In this document: positions 24,192 to 32,435 of the stretch, in pieces | Numbering within the stretch: the first letter of the stretch is position 1 | Layout: every line of letters begins with the position of its first letter | Assembly (NCBI RefSeq): GCF_020010925.1 | Contig: NZ_JAGJBZ010000004.1 | Location: 372,001 to 436,000 of the forward strand | Origin: Streptomyces griseiscabiei | GTDB taxonomy: Bacteria; Actinomycetota; Actinomycetes; Streptomycetales; Streptomycetaceae | Reading direction: 5' to 3' | DNA length: 64,000 nt | Program-made: the position numbers and the translations under genes | Notes under the pieces: model-generated | What the model saw: only the letters and a program-made list of their open reading frames with translations | Database searches by the model: none | What the model was told of the DNA's origin: nothing

Positions 24192-25625
24192 ATGAGCAGT
24201 TCGCGGAGCAGCACCCCGGGCGCGACCGCCGGTACGGCCGGCACCGTCAACGGCGGGGTCTCCTTCTGGTACGCGCAGGCCGGGCTTCCCGTTCCGAGGG
24301 AGCCGCTGGCCGGGGACGCGGCGGTCGACGTGGTGATCGTGGGGGGCGGGTACACCGGGTTGTGGACCGCCTACTACCTGAAGAAGGCCGACCCCTCCCT
24401 CCGGATCACCGTGCTGGAGCAGAAGTTCTGCGGGTACGGGGCCTCGGGGCGCAACGGCGGCTGGCTCTACAACGGGATCGCCGGGCGGGACCGGTACGCG
24501 CGGCTGCACGGGCGGGAGGCCGCCGTGCGCTTGCAGCGGGCCATGAACGAGACCGTCGACGAGGTCGTGCGGGTGGCGGGGGAGGAGGGCGTCGACGCCG
24601 ACATCCATCGGGGCGGGGTGCTCGAAGTCGCCCGCACACCGGCGCAGTTGGGGCGGCTGAAGGCCTTTCACGAGCATGAGGCCGCCTTCGGGGAGGACGA
24701 CCGTGAGCTGTACGGCGCCCGGGAGACCGCCGGGCGGATCAGGGTCGCGGACGCCGTGGGGTCGACGTGGACGCCGCACGGGGCGCGGCTGAACCCGGTG
24801 AAGCTGGTGACCGGGCTGGCGGCCCTGGTCGAGGGACTCGGGGTGACCGTTCACGAGCTGACGCCGGTCACCGAGATCCGGCCGGGGCACGCGGTCACGC
24901 CGTACGGGACCGTCCGGGCGCCCTATGTGCTGCGCTGCACGGAGGGGTTCACGGCCGCCCTCAGGGGGCAGCGGCGGACCTGGCTGCCGATGAACTCCTC
25001 GATGATCGCCACCGAGCCGCTGACCGCCGAGCAGTGGGCGGAGATCGGCTGGGAGGGGCGCGAGACGCTCGGCGACATGGCGCACGCCTATATGTACGCC
25101 CAGCGCACCGCCGACGACCGGATCGCGCTCGGCGGGCGCGGGGTGCCGTACCGCTTCGGGTCGCGGACGGACAACGACGGGCGGACGCAGCCGGCGACGA
25201 TCGAGGCGCTGTACGAGATCCTCGTGCGGTTCTTCCCCTCGCTGGCGGGGGTGAGCGTCGCGCACGCCTGGTCCGGGGTGCTCGGGGTGCCCCGCGACTG
25301 GTGCGCCACGGTCACCCTCGACCGGGCCACGGGGCTCGGCTGGGCCGGTGGTTACGTCGGCTCCGGTGTGGCCACCACCAACCTCGCCGCCCGCACGCTC
25401 CGCGACCTGGTCCGGCGGGACTCGGGGCAGGGCGGGGCCACGGAGCTGACCTCGCTGCCGTGGGTGAACCACCGGGTGCGCAAGTGGGAGCCGGAGCCGT
25501 TCCGTTGGGTGGGCGTGCAGGGGATGTACGCGACGTACCGCACCGCCGACCGGCGCGAGGCCGCCTCGTCCAGCGGGGAGTCGTCGAGGCTGGCGCGGCT
25601 GGCGGACCGGGTGGCGGGGCGGTAG
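24192..25625 (+). CDS. FAD-dependent amine/amino acid oxidoreductase (DAO family)
   Basis: A 477-residue flavoprotein. VDVVIVGGGYTGLWTAYYLKK is the dinucleotide-binding fold near residues 41-61, and YGASGRNGGW is typical of the gamma-glutamylputrescine oxidase-like (PuuB) branch. LDRATGLGWAGGYVGSGVATTNLAARTLRDL is the C-terminal FAD contact. It probably oxidises a polyamine or D-amino acid derivative. A -10-like TAGCGT lies 6 bp before the ATG, so the mRNA may be leaderless. No pathway partner is adjacent. Confidence 0.82.
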   Translation: MSSSRSSTPGATAGTAGTVNGGVSFWYAQAGLPVPREPLAGDAAVDVVIVGGGYTGLWTAYYLKKADPSLRITVLEQKFCGYGASGRNGGWLYNGIAGRDRYARLHGREAAVRLQRAMNETVDEVVRVAGEEGVDADIHRGGVLEVARTPAQLGRLKAFHEHEAAFGEDDRELYGARETAGRIRVADAVGSTWTPHGARLNPVKLVTGLAALVEGLGVTVHELTPVTEIRPGHAVTPYGTVRAPYVLRCTEGFTAALRGQRRTWLPMNSSMIATEPLTAEQWAEIGWEGRETLGDMAHAYMYAQRTADDRIALGGRGVPYRFGSRTDNDGRTQPATIEALYEILVRFFPSLAGVSVAHAWSGVLGVPRDWCATVTLDRATGLGWAGGYVGSGVATTNLAARTLRDLVRRDSGQGGATELTSLPWVNHRVRKWEPEPFRWVGVQGMYATYRTADRREAASSSGESSRLARLADRVAGR

Positions 25626-25631
25626 GCGCGC

Positions 25632-27092
25632 TCAGGCGGCGGTGCGTTGCGGCGCCCTCGCCGTGATCATCGTCGCGGCGGTCACGGACGCGAGGGCGAG
25701 GATGGCGGCGGCCCACCAGAGGGCGGTGGTGTAGCCGTGGACGACGCTCTCGCGGGCCGGGTGGGTCGCGAGGTAGGCCGTGGCGCTGGTGGTGGCGATG
25801 GTGTTGAGCAGGGCCGTGCCGAGGGAACCGCCCACCTGCTGGGCGGTGTTGAGGGCGGCGGAGGTGATGCCCGCGTCCTCGGGGGCGACCCCGGCGGTGG
25901 CGGTGGAGAAGACCGGCATGAAGGTCATGCCCATGCCGAGGCCCATCAGGATCAGTGCCGGGAGGACGGCGGTGGTGTACGCCGAGTCGACCGTGAGCCG
26001 GGTCAGGATCAGCATGCCGGTCGCGGCGAGCAGCGTGCCGGGGACCATGAGGCGCCGGGGCGGTACCCGCTGCATCAGCCGGGCCGAGATCTGGGTCGAG
26101 CCGGTGATGATCGCGGCGGTCAGGGGGAGGAAGGCCAGGCCCGTGCGCACGGGGGAGTAGGCGAGGACGACCTGGAAGTAGTAGGTCATGAACAGGAACA
26201 TCCCGAACATGCCCACGGTCGCCAGGGAGATCGTCAGGAAGCAGCCCGCGCGGTCGCGGTCCTTGACGATGTGGAGGGGGAGCAGGGGGTGCGGGGCTCT
26301 GCGCTGCCAGAGGACGAAGCCGGTGAGCAGCGCGGTGCCCGCCGCGAGGAGGACCAGGACCCGGGTGTCCGTCCAGCCGCGCGGCTCGGCCTCGGCGAAG
26401 CCGTACACGAGGGCGGTCAGGCCGGCGGAGCCGAGGAGGGCGCCGGGGATGTCCAGGCGGGCGCCCGTGCGGGCCGGGTGGTCGGGGAGGAGGACGGCCG
26501 CGCCGACGAGGGCGGCGACGGCGATGGGGACGTTGACGTACAGGCACCAGCGCCAGTCCAGGTACTCGGTGAGCAGCCCGCCCGAGATCAGGCCGATCGC
26601 CGAACCGCTGCCCGCGATCGCCCCGTAGACGCCGAACGCCTTTCCGCGTTCCGCCGGGTCCGCGAAGGTGGTGGTGAGGAGGCTGAGCGCGGAGGGGGCG
26701 AGGACGGCGGCGAAGACGCCCTGGAGGGCGCGGGCCGCGAACAGCGTGCCGGACGAGGAGGCCGCGCCGCCCAGCGCGGAGGCCACGGCGAAGCCGGCCA
26801 GGCCGATGACGAAGGCGCGCCTGCGGCCGAGCAGGTCCGAGATCCGGCCGCCGAGGAGCAGCAGGCCGCCGAAGGCGAGGGTGTACGAGGTGATGACCCA
26901 CTGCCGGTCGCCGTCGGACATCGCCAGGTCGCGCTGCGCGGACGGCAGGGCGATGTTCACGATCGTCGCGTCCAGGATCACCATCAGCTGGGCGAGCGCG
27001 ATGACGACGAGCGCCCACCAGCGGCGGGGGTCGGGCGGTGTCCCGGTCTCCGTCGTCCGGGCGGTTCCGGGGCGCGTGGAGGGGGCGGTCAC
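25632..27092 (-). CDS. MFS drug exporter, DHA2 (14-helix) family
   Basis: A 486-residue transporter starting at a GTG that overlaps the stop of the quinone oxidoreductase gene. It has the DHA2 features LDATIVNIALPSAQRDL in helix 1, GGRISDLLGRRRAFV (motif A) and IGLISGGLLTEYLDWRW (motif C). It is not closely related to the two exporters of the cluster. Co-transcription with a quinone oxidoreductase under a SoxR-like operator suggests removal of redox-cycling drugs. Confidence 0.9.
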   Translation of the reverse strand: MTAPSTRPGTARTTETGTPPDPRRWWALVVIALAQLMVILDATIVNIALPSAQRDLAMSDGDRQWVITSYTLAFGGLLLLGGRISDLLGRRRAFVIGLAGFAVASALGGAASSSGTLFAARALQGVFAAVLAPSALSLLTTTFADPAERGKAFGVYGAIAGSGSAIGLISGGLLTEYLDWRWCLYVNVPIAVAALVGAAVLLPDHPARTGARLDIPGALLGSAGLTALVYGFAEAEPRGWTDTRVLVLLAAGTALLTGFVLWQRRAPHPLLPLHIVKDRDRAGCFLTISLATVGMFGMFLFMTYYFQVVLAYSPVRTGLAFLPLTAAIITGSTQISARLMQRVPPRRLMVPGTLLAATGMLILTRLTVDSAYTTAVLPALILMGLGMGMTFMPVFSTATAGVAPEDAGITSAALNTAQQVGGSLGTALLNTIATTSATAYLATHPARESVVHGYTTALWWAAAILALASVTAATMITARAPQRTAA

Positions 27093-28060
27093 GGCTCCAG
27101 CACCACCTTGCCGGTGGTGCCCCGGTTCTCCAGGGCGCGGTGGGCGTCGGCGGCCCCGGCGAGCGGGAAGCGGTGGACGGCCGGGATGAGCCGGCCCGCG
27201 CCGGCCTCGGCGAGGGCGCGGAGCTCCAGGGTGCGGATGGGGTCGGGGCCGCCCGCCCGGCGGCGCATCTCCTCGCCGAGGACGGTCTCCGAGACACCCT
27301 CGACGAGATAGGGGCCGCCGTCCTTGATCCCCTCCGCCGACCAGCCGAAGACGATGTGCCTGCCGCCGGGGGCGAGGAGGGCGACGGACTCCCGGGCCAC
27401 CTCCCCGCCGACGCCGTCGAAGACGACCGTGACCTTCCCCCGGTACGCCGCGACCTTCTCCGGCCAGGCCGGGTCGGTGTAGTCGACGGCGAGGTCGGCG
27501 CCGTTCGCCGCGACCCGGGCCGTCTTCGCGGGCCCGCCGGCGAGGCCGACGACGGTGGCGCCCGCGTTCCTGGCGTACTGCGTGAGGAGGGTGCCGAGGC
27601 CGCCGGCCGCCGCCGGGACCACGACCACGTCGCCCGGGCCGAGTTCGGCGAAGAGCAGGATCCCCATCGCCGTACGGCCCGTGCCGATCATCGCGACCGC
27701 TTCGGCGAAGTCGAGGTTCTCCGGGATCTCGTGCAGCCGTTCGACCTCGGTGACGGCAAGTTCGGCGTAGCCGCCGGGTACGAAGCCGAGGTGGGCGGTG
27801 ACCCGCCTGCCCAGCCAGCGGTCCGGGACGCCCTCCCCGAGCGCCTCGACGACTCCGGCGACCTCGCGGCCGGGGATCGTGGGCAGCTCGGGCGTGGGCC
27901 CCGGGCCCGGGAGACCTTCGCGCAGGGCCGCGTCCAGCAGGTGTACGCCCGCGGCGGCGACGGCGATCCGCACCTGCCCGGGGCCGGGCGCGGGGTCCGC
28001 GACCTTCTCGTACGTCAGGTTCTCGGCCGGACCGAAGGTGTGCAGACGGATGGCGTGCAT
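27089..28060 (-). CDS. Zinc-type NADPH:quinone oxidoreductase (MDR superfamily)
   Basis: A 323-residue medium-chain dehydrogenase of the quinone oxidoreductase type, lacking catalytic zinc cysteines. PTIPGREVAGVVEALGEGV is the N-terminal catalytic-domain block, VVVPAAAGGLGTLLTQYARNAGATVVG the NADPH-binding fold, and RGTTGKVVLEP the typical end. It reduces quinones or enones. GTGA overlap links it to the exporter downstream. As I recall, S. coelicolor SCO4266, a SoxR target, is of this type. A 22-bp palindrome in a 19-bp-spaced promoter lies just upstream. Confidence 0.88.
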   Translation of the reverse strand: MHAIRLHTFGPAENLTYEKVADPAPGPGQVRIAVAAAGVHLLDAALREGLPGPGPTPELPTIPGREVAGVVEALGEGVPDRWLGRRVTAHLGFVPGGYAELAVTEVERLHEIPENLDFAEAVAMIGTGRTAMGILLFAELGPGDVVVVPAAAGGLGTLLTQYARNAGATVVGLAGGPAKTARVAANGADLAVDYTDPAWPEKVAAYRGKVTVVFDGVGGEVARESVALLAPGGRHIVFGWSAEGIKDGGPYLVEGVSETVLGEEMRRRAGGPDPIRTLELRALAEAGAGRLIPAVHRFPLAGAADAHRALENRGTTGKVVLEP

Positions 28061-28114
28061 GGGAGCCCCCTGGGCGGACGGCGTGCGGTCGCCGGGTTTC
28101 TCCCGGCGTGCCCC

Positions 28115-28145
28115 AGCCTCCGACCTCAAGCATGCTTGAGGTCAA
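28115..28145 (-). promoter_or_regulatory. SoxR/MerR-type operator-promoter of the quinone oxidoreductase operon
   Basis: On the minus strand TTGACC (28145-28140) and GAGGCT (28120-28115) are 19 bp apart. The perfect palindrome ACCTCAAGCATGCTTGAGGT (28123-28142, extendable by one pair on each side) is centred between them. CCTCAAG-N4-CTTGAGG is the same arrangement as the E. coli soxS SoxR box. The operator overlaps the last six codons and stop of the FAD oxidoreductase gene upstream. Confidence 0.82.
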
Positions 28146-29376
28146 GCGTGTTCCCCGACCTCCTGCCCAGCGCCAGCGAGACGGCCGTGAGGGCGCTGTT
28201 GAACGACACCTCCGAGAGCACCCCGGGCGCCGCGACCCGGTCGCCCGCCAGGTACACGTCGTCGCCCCGGTCCACGGCCGGGCGGTCGCGCCAGCTGGTG
28301 CCGGGGAGGTCGACCGCGCCCGTACGGCCGTTCGCGGTCGCCTCGCGCCGCCAGGTGACCCGGTCCCGCCAGCCGGGGAAGCCCAGGTCGAGGATGTGCT
28401 CGGCGCGGGCGACACCGTCCGCCCGGGACTGGTGCGGACCGATCGGGAACTGCCCCTGGAGCAGCTGCTCGCCCGCCGGGGCCAGGCTCCGGTCCTGCGC
28501 GGTGAACCGTTCGAGCCAGCCGGGCGCGTCCAGGTCGGAGACCGCGAACGCGTCACCGCGGCGGGTGCGCAGGGCGAGATCGAGCAGCGCCGTACGGCCG
28601 CTCGGCCAGGTCAGCGAGTCGTCCCCGAGCAGCCGGCGGGCGGCGTCGAGGGAGGTGGCGACGATGATCGGGCCGGTGTCCCTGGCGGTGGCCGCGCCGG
28701 TGCCGGTGAGGGCGTCGAGGGAGTCGACGCGGCTGAGGGTCTCCATCCGGACGCCGAGGTTCCAGGCGCGGGCCGCCATCCGGTCGATGACGCATCCCCA
28801 GCCGCCGCGCGGGTAGTGCGCCTCCGGGGGCAGCTTGGTGGCCCGGCGCAGCCGTTCCTGCACGAACGCGGCGGACAAGGAGCCCGGGTCGTGGTGGAAC
28901 ACCGCCACCGCCGCGTAGTTGGCGGCGGCGCGCGCGGCCTCCTCGCCCGCCTGTCCGGCGGCCCAGGTGAGGAAGTCGACGTCCACGGGCGCGTGCCCGC
29001 CCGTACGGCCACGGCGCGGGCGGAGCAGCCTGAGCATCGCGAACGGCGGGGTGCGGCGCAGCGCGCCCCGGTGGTGCAGGCGCAACCGGGCGGCCTCCAG
29101 GGGCGGGAGGGGCGCGAGCGGGCCGATCAGGTCCCGCTGGGCGAGCCAGGTCCAGTGCGGGCCGCCGCTGTACAGGGCGTGCGGTCCCTCGTTCGTCCGG
29201 TACGGGCCCTCCGCGGTCCGGGCCCGGCCGCCGAGGGTGTGGTGCGCCTCGTACACGGTGACCCGCGCGCCCGCCTCGGCGGCGGTGATCGCCGCGGTCA
29301 GCCCGGCGAAACCGCCGCCGACGACGGTGAGGGGGATGGGGGCGGCGGTGCGGTGCGTGGCTGGAGCGCGGTGCAT
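28126..29376 (-). CDS. NAD(P)/FAD-dependent oxidoreductase, phytoene-desaturase/amine-oxidase-like
   Basis: A 416-residue flavoprotein. LTVVGGGFAGLTAAITAAEAGARVTVYEAHHTLGGRA is the classic FAD-binding start followed by the GG-R motif. DDVYLAGDRVAAPGVLSEVSFNSAL is the C-terminal FAD contact. The middle is unlike known carotenoid desaturases, so the substrate is unknown. Its final codons form half of the operator for the next operon, so its own 3' end is constrained by DNA-level function. No partner genes suggest a pathway. Confidence 0.78.
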   Translation of the reverse strand: MHRAPATHRTAAPIPLTVVGGGFAGLTAAITAAEAGARVTVYEAHHTLGGRARTAEGPYRTNEGPHALYSGGPHWTWLAQRDLIGPLAPLPPLEAARLRLHHRGALRRTPPFAMLRLLRPRRGRTGGHAPVDVDFLTWAAGQAGEEAARAAANYAAVAVFHHDPGSLSAAFVQERLRRATKLPPEAHYPRGGWGCVIDRMAARAWNLGVRMETLSRVDSLDALTGTGAATARDTGPIIVATSLDAARRLLGDDSLTWPSGRTALLDLALRTRRGDAFAVSDLDAPGWLERFTAQDRSLAPAGEQLLQGQFPIGPHQSRADGVARAEHILDLGFPGWRDRVTWRREATANGRTGAVDLPGTSWRDRPAVDRGDDVYLAGDRVAAPGVLSEVSFNSALTAVSLALGRRSGNTLDLKHA

Positions 29377-29570
29377 GGCTGGGGCTCCCTCGGTCGGTGC
29401 CGGGCCGTCCTTGCGGCCGTGTTTGCGGCCGTGCTCGCGGCTGTCGTGGGTACGACGGGCCGGGGGCGCCGGAATGTGACATGGGGCCCGTGGTGGTTCG
29501 TGGGGTGGGAGCCCGGGGTGCGTTCGCGCAGGTCGGGCGGATTGTCAGTGGCCGGGTGCAGGATGGGGGC

Positions 29571-30239
29571 ATGGTGCGGGCGAGGTCGGTGGTGAAGGCG
29601 GCGCGGCGGCCGGAGGTGCGGTTGCCGGTGCTGGAGGCGTACGCGGGCGGGGAGCTGGAGCCCGACGGGGACTACGACGGGCTGGAGTTCCGGGAGGAGG
29701 ACTTCGTCGGGCAGGACGGCGGGGGCGCGCGGTTCATGGACTGCGCGCTGACCGGGTGCGCGCTGGACGAGACACGGCTGCACCGGGCCCGGGTGCTCGA
29801 TTGCGTCCTCACCGGGATACGGGGCGTCGGTACGGATCTGGCCGAGGCGACCTTGCGCGATGTGGAGCTGGTGGACGCGCGGCTCGGCGGGGTGCGGGCG
29901 CACGGGGCCGTGTGGGAACGGGTGCTCGTGCGCGGAGGCAAGATCGACTACCTCAACCTGCGGGGGGCCCGGCTCAAGGACGTGGTCTTCGAGGACTGTG
30001 TACTGGTCGAGCCGGATTTCGGGGGTGCGCGGCTGGAGCGGGTCGAGTTCGTGGGGTGTGCGCTGCGGGGGGTCGACCTGACGGGGGTGACCTTGGTGGA
30101 TGTGGATCTGCGGAGGGCCGCGGTGGTGGAGGTCGCCCGGGGGGTGGAGCGGCTGTCGGGGGCCGTGATCAGTGCGGCTCAGCTGATGGATCTGGCGCCG
30201 GTGCTGGCGGGGGCGATGGGGATTCGGGTGGAGGGGTGA
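29571..30239 (+). CDS. Pentapeptide-repeat protein
   Basis: A 222-residue protein with repeated A(D/N)LXX-like pentapeptides. Runs such as FMDCALTGCALDETRLHRARV, TDLAEATLRDVELVDARL and YLNLRGARLKDVVFEDCVL would fold as a right-handed quadrilateral beta helix. Some members (MfpA/Qnr) shield DNA gyrase, but most have no known role. There is no signal peptide. A CAGGAT hexamer lies 6 bp before the ATG, which suggests a leaderless transcript. About 190 bp separate it from the divergent FAD oxidoreductase. Confidence 0.85.
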   Translation: MVRARSVVKAARRPEVRLPVLEAYAGGELEPDGDYDGLEFREEDFVGQDGGGARFMDCALTGCALDETRLHRARVLDCVLTGIRGVGTDLAEATLRDVELVDARLGGVRAHGAVWERVLVRGGKIDYLNLRGARLKDVVFEDCVLVEPDFGGARLERVEFVGCALRGVDLTGVTLVDVDLRRAAVVEVARGVERLSGAVISAAQLMDLAPVLAGAMGIRVEG

Positions 30240-30279
30240 TGGGCGCCTGGTAGCTCGGGGGTTCGGGTGCGTTTGCGGG

Positions 30280-30415
30280 TGCCGGTCCGGTGGGGGCTGG
30301 TCGCGCGGTTCCCCGCGCCCCTGAAAAGCCGGGGCTGCGCCCCGTGCTTTTCGTCCCTGAAAGGGCCGCAGGCCTCTTTCAGGGGCGCGGGGACTGCGCG
30401 AGAAGCCCCACGCAC
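30280..30415. repeat. Dispersed GC-rich intergenic repeat, inverted pair
   Basis: One arm contains GGTTCCCCGCGCCCCTGAAA and the other its inverted partner TTTCAGGGGCGCGGGGACTG, followed by CGCGAGAAGCCCC. An RNA copy would form a long hairpin. Relatives occur at 35685, 42186, 44716, 47512 and 50235. It lies in the convergent gap between the pentapeptide gene and the next minus-strand gene, so it can also serve as a terminator. Confidence 0.75.
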
Positions 30416-30442
30416 CCGCGGACGACACACGCGGCCCAAAAC

Positions 30443-30943
30443 TCACCGCACCCGGGGAAACCGCGCCTGCAGCGTCCAGATCGCCGGGTTCTCGGCCAGC
30501 GCGTCGTGCAGGTCGCACAGGTCGGCGATCACGTCCTGGAGGAAGTCGCGGGCCTCGCGGCGGAGTTCGGCGTGGGGAAAGGTGAGCGGGGCCTCCTCCG
30601 CCGGCATCCAGTCCGCCTCGATGTCCACCCATCCGAAGCGGCGCTCGAAGAGCATGCGGTCCGTGGACTCGGTGAAGTCGAGTTCCGCGTGCTGGGGCCG
30701 GGAGGCGCGGGACCCCGCCGGGTCCTGGTCGATCCGCTCCACGATGTCGCACAGCGCCCACGCGAAGTCCAGCACCGGCACCCATCCCCAGGCTGTGGAC
30801 AGCTCCCGGTCCGCCTTGGTGTCGGCGAGGTACACATCACCGCAGAACAGGTCGTGCCGCAGCGCGTACACGTCGGCCCGGCGGTAGTCCGTCTGCGGCG
30901 GGTCCGGGAAGCGGTTGGAGAGGGCGTAGCCGATGTCGAGCAC
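30443..30943 (-). CDS. Conserved hypothetical protein (166 aa)
   Basis: A soluble, tryptophan- and acid-rich protein starting at a GTG; an in-frame stop lies a few codons upstream, so this is the longest start. Features include DVYALRHDLFCGDVYLAD near the N-terminus, GWGWVPVLDFAWALCDIVERID, and FGWVDIEADWMPAEEAPL. It has no membrane segment and no recognised domain. Its start is 38 bp from the divergent M1 peptidase start, so their promoters must overlap. Confidence 0.6.
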   Translation of the reverse strand: MLDIGYALSNRFPDPPQTDYRRADVYALRHDLFCGDVYLADTKADRELSTAWGWVPVLDFAWALCDIVERIDQDPAGSRASRPQHAELDFTESTDRMLFERRFGWVDIEADWMPAEEAPLTFPHAELRREARDFLQDVIADLCDLHDALAENPAIWTLQARFPRVR

Positions 30944-30980
30944 GTAGGCGATGGTGTCATGTCCTCATAGGATCGCCGAC

Positions 30981-32435
30981 GTGTCCCGATCCGCACGGGC
31001 CGTACCGGCCGCCCTCCTCACCGTCGCGCTGGCCCTCACGCTCACGTCGTGCACCGACGGCGGCGGCGAGGCCGGGAGGACCAAGGGCTCCGCCGGTCTC
31101 CGCGACCCGTACTTCCCCCGCCTCGGCAACGGCGGGTACGACGTCACCCACTACGCCCTCACCCTCGGCCATGACCCCGGCGCGCACACCCCCGTGCGGG
31201 CCACCGCCGTCGTCACCGCGCGGGCGACCCGGGACCTCGGCTCCTTCAACCTCGACTTCCGGGGCATGCGCGTCGACTCGGTCGCCGTCGACGGCGTCGC
31301 GGCGCGCTGGAAGCGGGCCGGACAGGAGCTGACCGTCACGCCCGAACAGGGGCTCGACGACGGCGAGATGTTCCGGACGACCGTGCGCTACTCGGGCACC
31401 CCCGTGACGATCACCGACCCGGACGGCTCCCGGGAGGGCTGGCTGCCGACCGCCGACGGTGTCCTCGCGCTCGGCGAACCCACGGGCTCGATGGCCTGGT
31501 TCCCCGGCAACCACCACCCCTCCGACAAGGCGGCGTACGACATCACGGTCACCGTCCCCGAGGGCCTGCGAGTGGTCTCCAACGGCGAGTTGAGGAGCGA
31601 GCACACCCGCGACGGCCGTACGACCTTCTCCTGGCACACCGCCGAACCCATGGCGAGCTATGCGGCCACGCTCGCGATCGGCGAGTTCGAGATCCGCCGC
31701 TCGACGGTCGGCGGCCGGGGGCGGCTTCCCGTGTACGTCGCGGTCGATCCCTCCCAGGCCGAGGAGAGCCGGGCCGTGCTGGGGCGCATCCCCGAGGTCG
31801 TCCGGTGGGCGGAGGGGCGCTTCGGTCCGTACCCCTTCTCCTCCACCGGCGCGATCGTCGACCGCCCGGAGGACGTCGCATACGCCCTGGAGACGCAGAA
31901 CCGCCCCGTCTTCCCCGGTGCCCCCGGCCTCTCGCTGCTCGTCCATGAACTGGCCCACCAGTGGTACGGCGACTCCGTCACCCCGAGGAGCTGGCGGGAC
32001 ATGTGGCTCAACGAGGGGTTCGCGACGTACGCCGAGTGGCTGTGGGAGGAGGACCACGGCGGTGACAGCGCCCAGGAGACCTTCGACGCGCTGTACGAGG
32101 GCGACTACTTCCCGGACGCCGCTTCGAACAAGGCCGTCTGGGACTTCCCGCCCGCGCGGCCTCCGAGCGCGGCGCGGATCTCCGACAGCCCGGTGTACGA
32201 ACGCGGTGCGATGGTCCTGCACAAGGTCCGGGAGGCCGTCGGCGACGACACCTTCTTCGAGCTGATCCGGGGCTGGGCGACCGCACACCGCCACGGCAAC
32301 GCGGACACGGCCGACTTCACGGCGTACGTGGAGAAGTTCGCGGCGGGGTCCGCGCGGAAGGCGGCCCGGGAGGCGGACCTGACGCCGGTCTGGGAGGACT
32401 GGCTGTACGGGAAGGGGAAGCCGCCGCGGCCGTGA
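30981..32435 (+). CDS. M1-family metallopeptidase, lipoprotein
   Basis: A 484-residue zinc aminopeptidase-like protein. The N-terminus MSRSARAVPAALLTVALALTLTSC ends in a lipobox (LTSC), so it is probably lipid-anchored outside the cell. HELAHQWYGDSV gives the HExxH zinc site (catalytic Glu and two His) and WLNEGFATYAEW supplies the third ligand glutamate, 18 residues on. The GxMEN-type exopeptidase segment is replaced by the AYALETQNRPVF region. A TAGGAT -10 hexamer (30968-30973) lies 7 bp before the GTG at 30981, so the transcript is probably leaderless. Its 3' end is overlapped by the convergent GNAT-Nudix frame. Confidence 0.9.
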   Translation: MSRSARAVPAALLTVALALTLTSCTDGGGEAGRTKGSAGLRDPYFPRLGNGGYDVTHYALTLGHDPGAHTPVRATAVVTARATRDLGSFNLDFRGMRVDSVAVDGVAARWKRAGQELTVTPEQGLDDGEMFRTTVRYSGTPVTITDPDGSREGWLPTADGVLALGEPTGSMAWFPGNHHPSDKAAYDITVTVPEGLRVVSNGELRSEHTRDGRTTFSWHTAEPMASYAATLAIGEFEIRRSTVGGRGRLPVYVAVDPSQAEESRAVLGRIPEVVRWAEGRFGPYPFSSTGAIVDRPEDVAYALETQNRPVFPGAPGLSLLVHELAHQWYGDSVTPRSWRDMWLNEGFATYAEWLWEEDHGGDSAQETFDALYEGDYFPDAASNKAVWDFPPARPPSAARISDSPVYERGAMVLHKVREAVGDDTFFELIRGWATAHRHGNADTADFTAYVEKFAAGSARKAAREADLTPVWEDWLYGKGKPPRP

